Shown here one piece after another: positions 63,777 to 64,000 of a DNA stretch of 64,000 nucleotides. The stretch is from Haliotis asinina (Eukaryota > Mollusca > Gastropoda > Lepetellida > Haliotidae): NCBI RefSeq assembly GCF_037392515.1, contig NW_027133922.1:1-64000 (forward strand), given 5' to 3'. The translations under genes were made by a program, and so were the position numbers. The notes under the pieces are model-generated. The model was not told the DNA's origin. It saw only the letters and a program-made list of their open reading frames with translations, and ran no database searches. Numbering within the stretch: position 1 is the stretch's first letter; every line of letters begins with the position of its first letter.

Positions 63777-63940
63777 ATACTTACCTGGCACAGGCTTTAC
63801 AGTGATCCGCAAGGCTGTGGGCCCGGGGCGAGACCTTTCCATTGCACCTCGGTTTGGTTGACCCCTGCGATCGTCCCAAATGTGGACGACTCGGGTGCGC
63901 AATTTATAAGTGTGGGGGACTGCGTTCGCGCTCTCCCCTT
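63777..63940 (+). ncRNA. U1 snRNA, copy 94 (last in the window)
   Basis: RNA as copy 1. The upstream E-box carries the same CACGTG to CACGCG change (63565) as the one before copy 92. The gene is complete and its 3' box candidate (63954-63962) lies inside the window. Confidence 0.94.
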
Positions 63941-64000
63941 GAAAATCAACCCCAAAAATAGATATTTTCAGTTGACACTTCCCCCACTTCCAAATCACTT

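Larger units (their letters stand above)
42220..64000 (+). repeat. U1 snRNA tandem array, right block (635-bp unit)
   Basis: Same unit and orientation as the left block, holding the truncated copy 60 and 34 complete U1 genes. Single-base variants seen: A to G at 51262 and 51897 (3' box), C to T at 52748 and 56361 (spacer), T to C at 62295 and 63565 (E-box), and C to G at 62592 (U1 RNA). No indels were seen, so the 635-bp phase holds to the end of the window. The array runs past base 64000. Confidence 0.97.

Noticed and set aside
1-64000. CRISPR array or bacterial repeat system
   Set aside because: The units are 635 bp with no unique spacers, and the content is clearly eukaryotic (U1 snRNA, LINE).

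Overview
The window is a eukaryotic (animal) tandem array of U1 spliceosomal snRNA genes interrupted once by a LINE retrotransposon. A 635-bp unit is repeated head to tail, always on the + strand, from base 1 to 37092 and again from 42220 to 64000. Both ends of the window lie inside the array, so its true size is unknown. I count 93 complete U1 genes and one 5'-truncated copy. The units are almost identical: I see about a dozen single-base differences and two 1-bp insertions in about 59 kb. The animal-type U1 stem-loops, a PSE/3'-box style of snRNA gene and the Tx1-type LINE suggest an invertebrate metazoan, perhaps marine. The species cannot be read from this sequence.

Layout. 1-37092: U1 copies 1-59. 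37093-42219: a 5.1-kb LINE in the same orientation as U1, of L1/Tx1-like type. It is 5'-truncated inside ORF1, which still carries a CCHC zinc knuckle. It has an uninterrupted 1148-codon ORF2 (apurinic-like endonuclease, reverse transcriptase, C-terminal zinc motif), a 3' UTR with AATAAA, and an 18-A tail. 42220-64000: the array resumes inside the U1 gene at RNA nucleotide 34 (truncated copy 60) and continues with copies 61-94. The LINE is flanked by a 187-bp direct repeat of array sequence.

Each unit looks like a complete polymerase II snRNA gene. It has an E-box palindrome about 210 bp upstream, a PSE-like element at about -58 to -42, a 164-nt U1 RNA, and a 3' box 14 nt past the RNA end. 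The RNA keeps the 5' splice-site recognition end, the U1A loop core, stem-loop III and the UUCG-capped stem-loop IV. Two protein-binding sites are off-consensus in every copy. The U1-70K loop reads GAUCCGCAAG instead of GAUCACGAAG, and the Sm site reads AAUUUAUAAG instead of a form like AAUUUGUGG. The array may therefore encode a specialised (for example embryonic) or partly defective U1 variant that has been greatly amplified. The LINE's 3' junction falls inside that altered loop.
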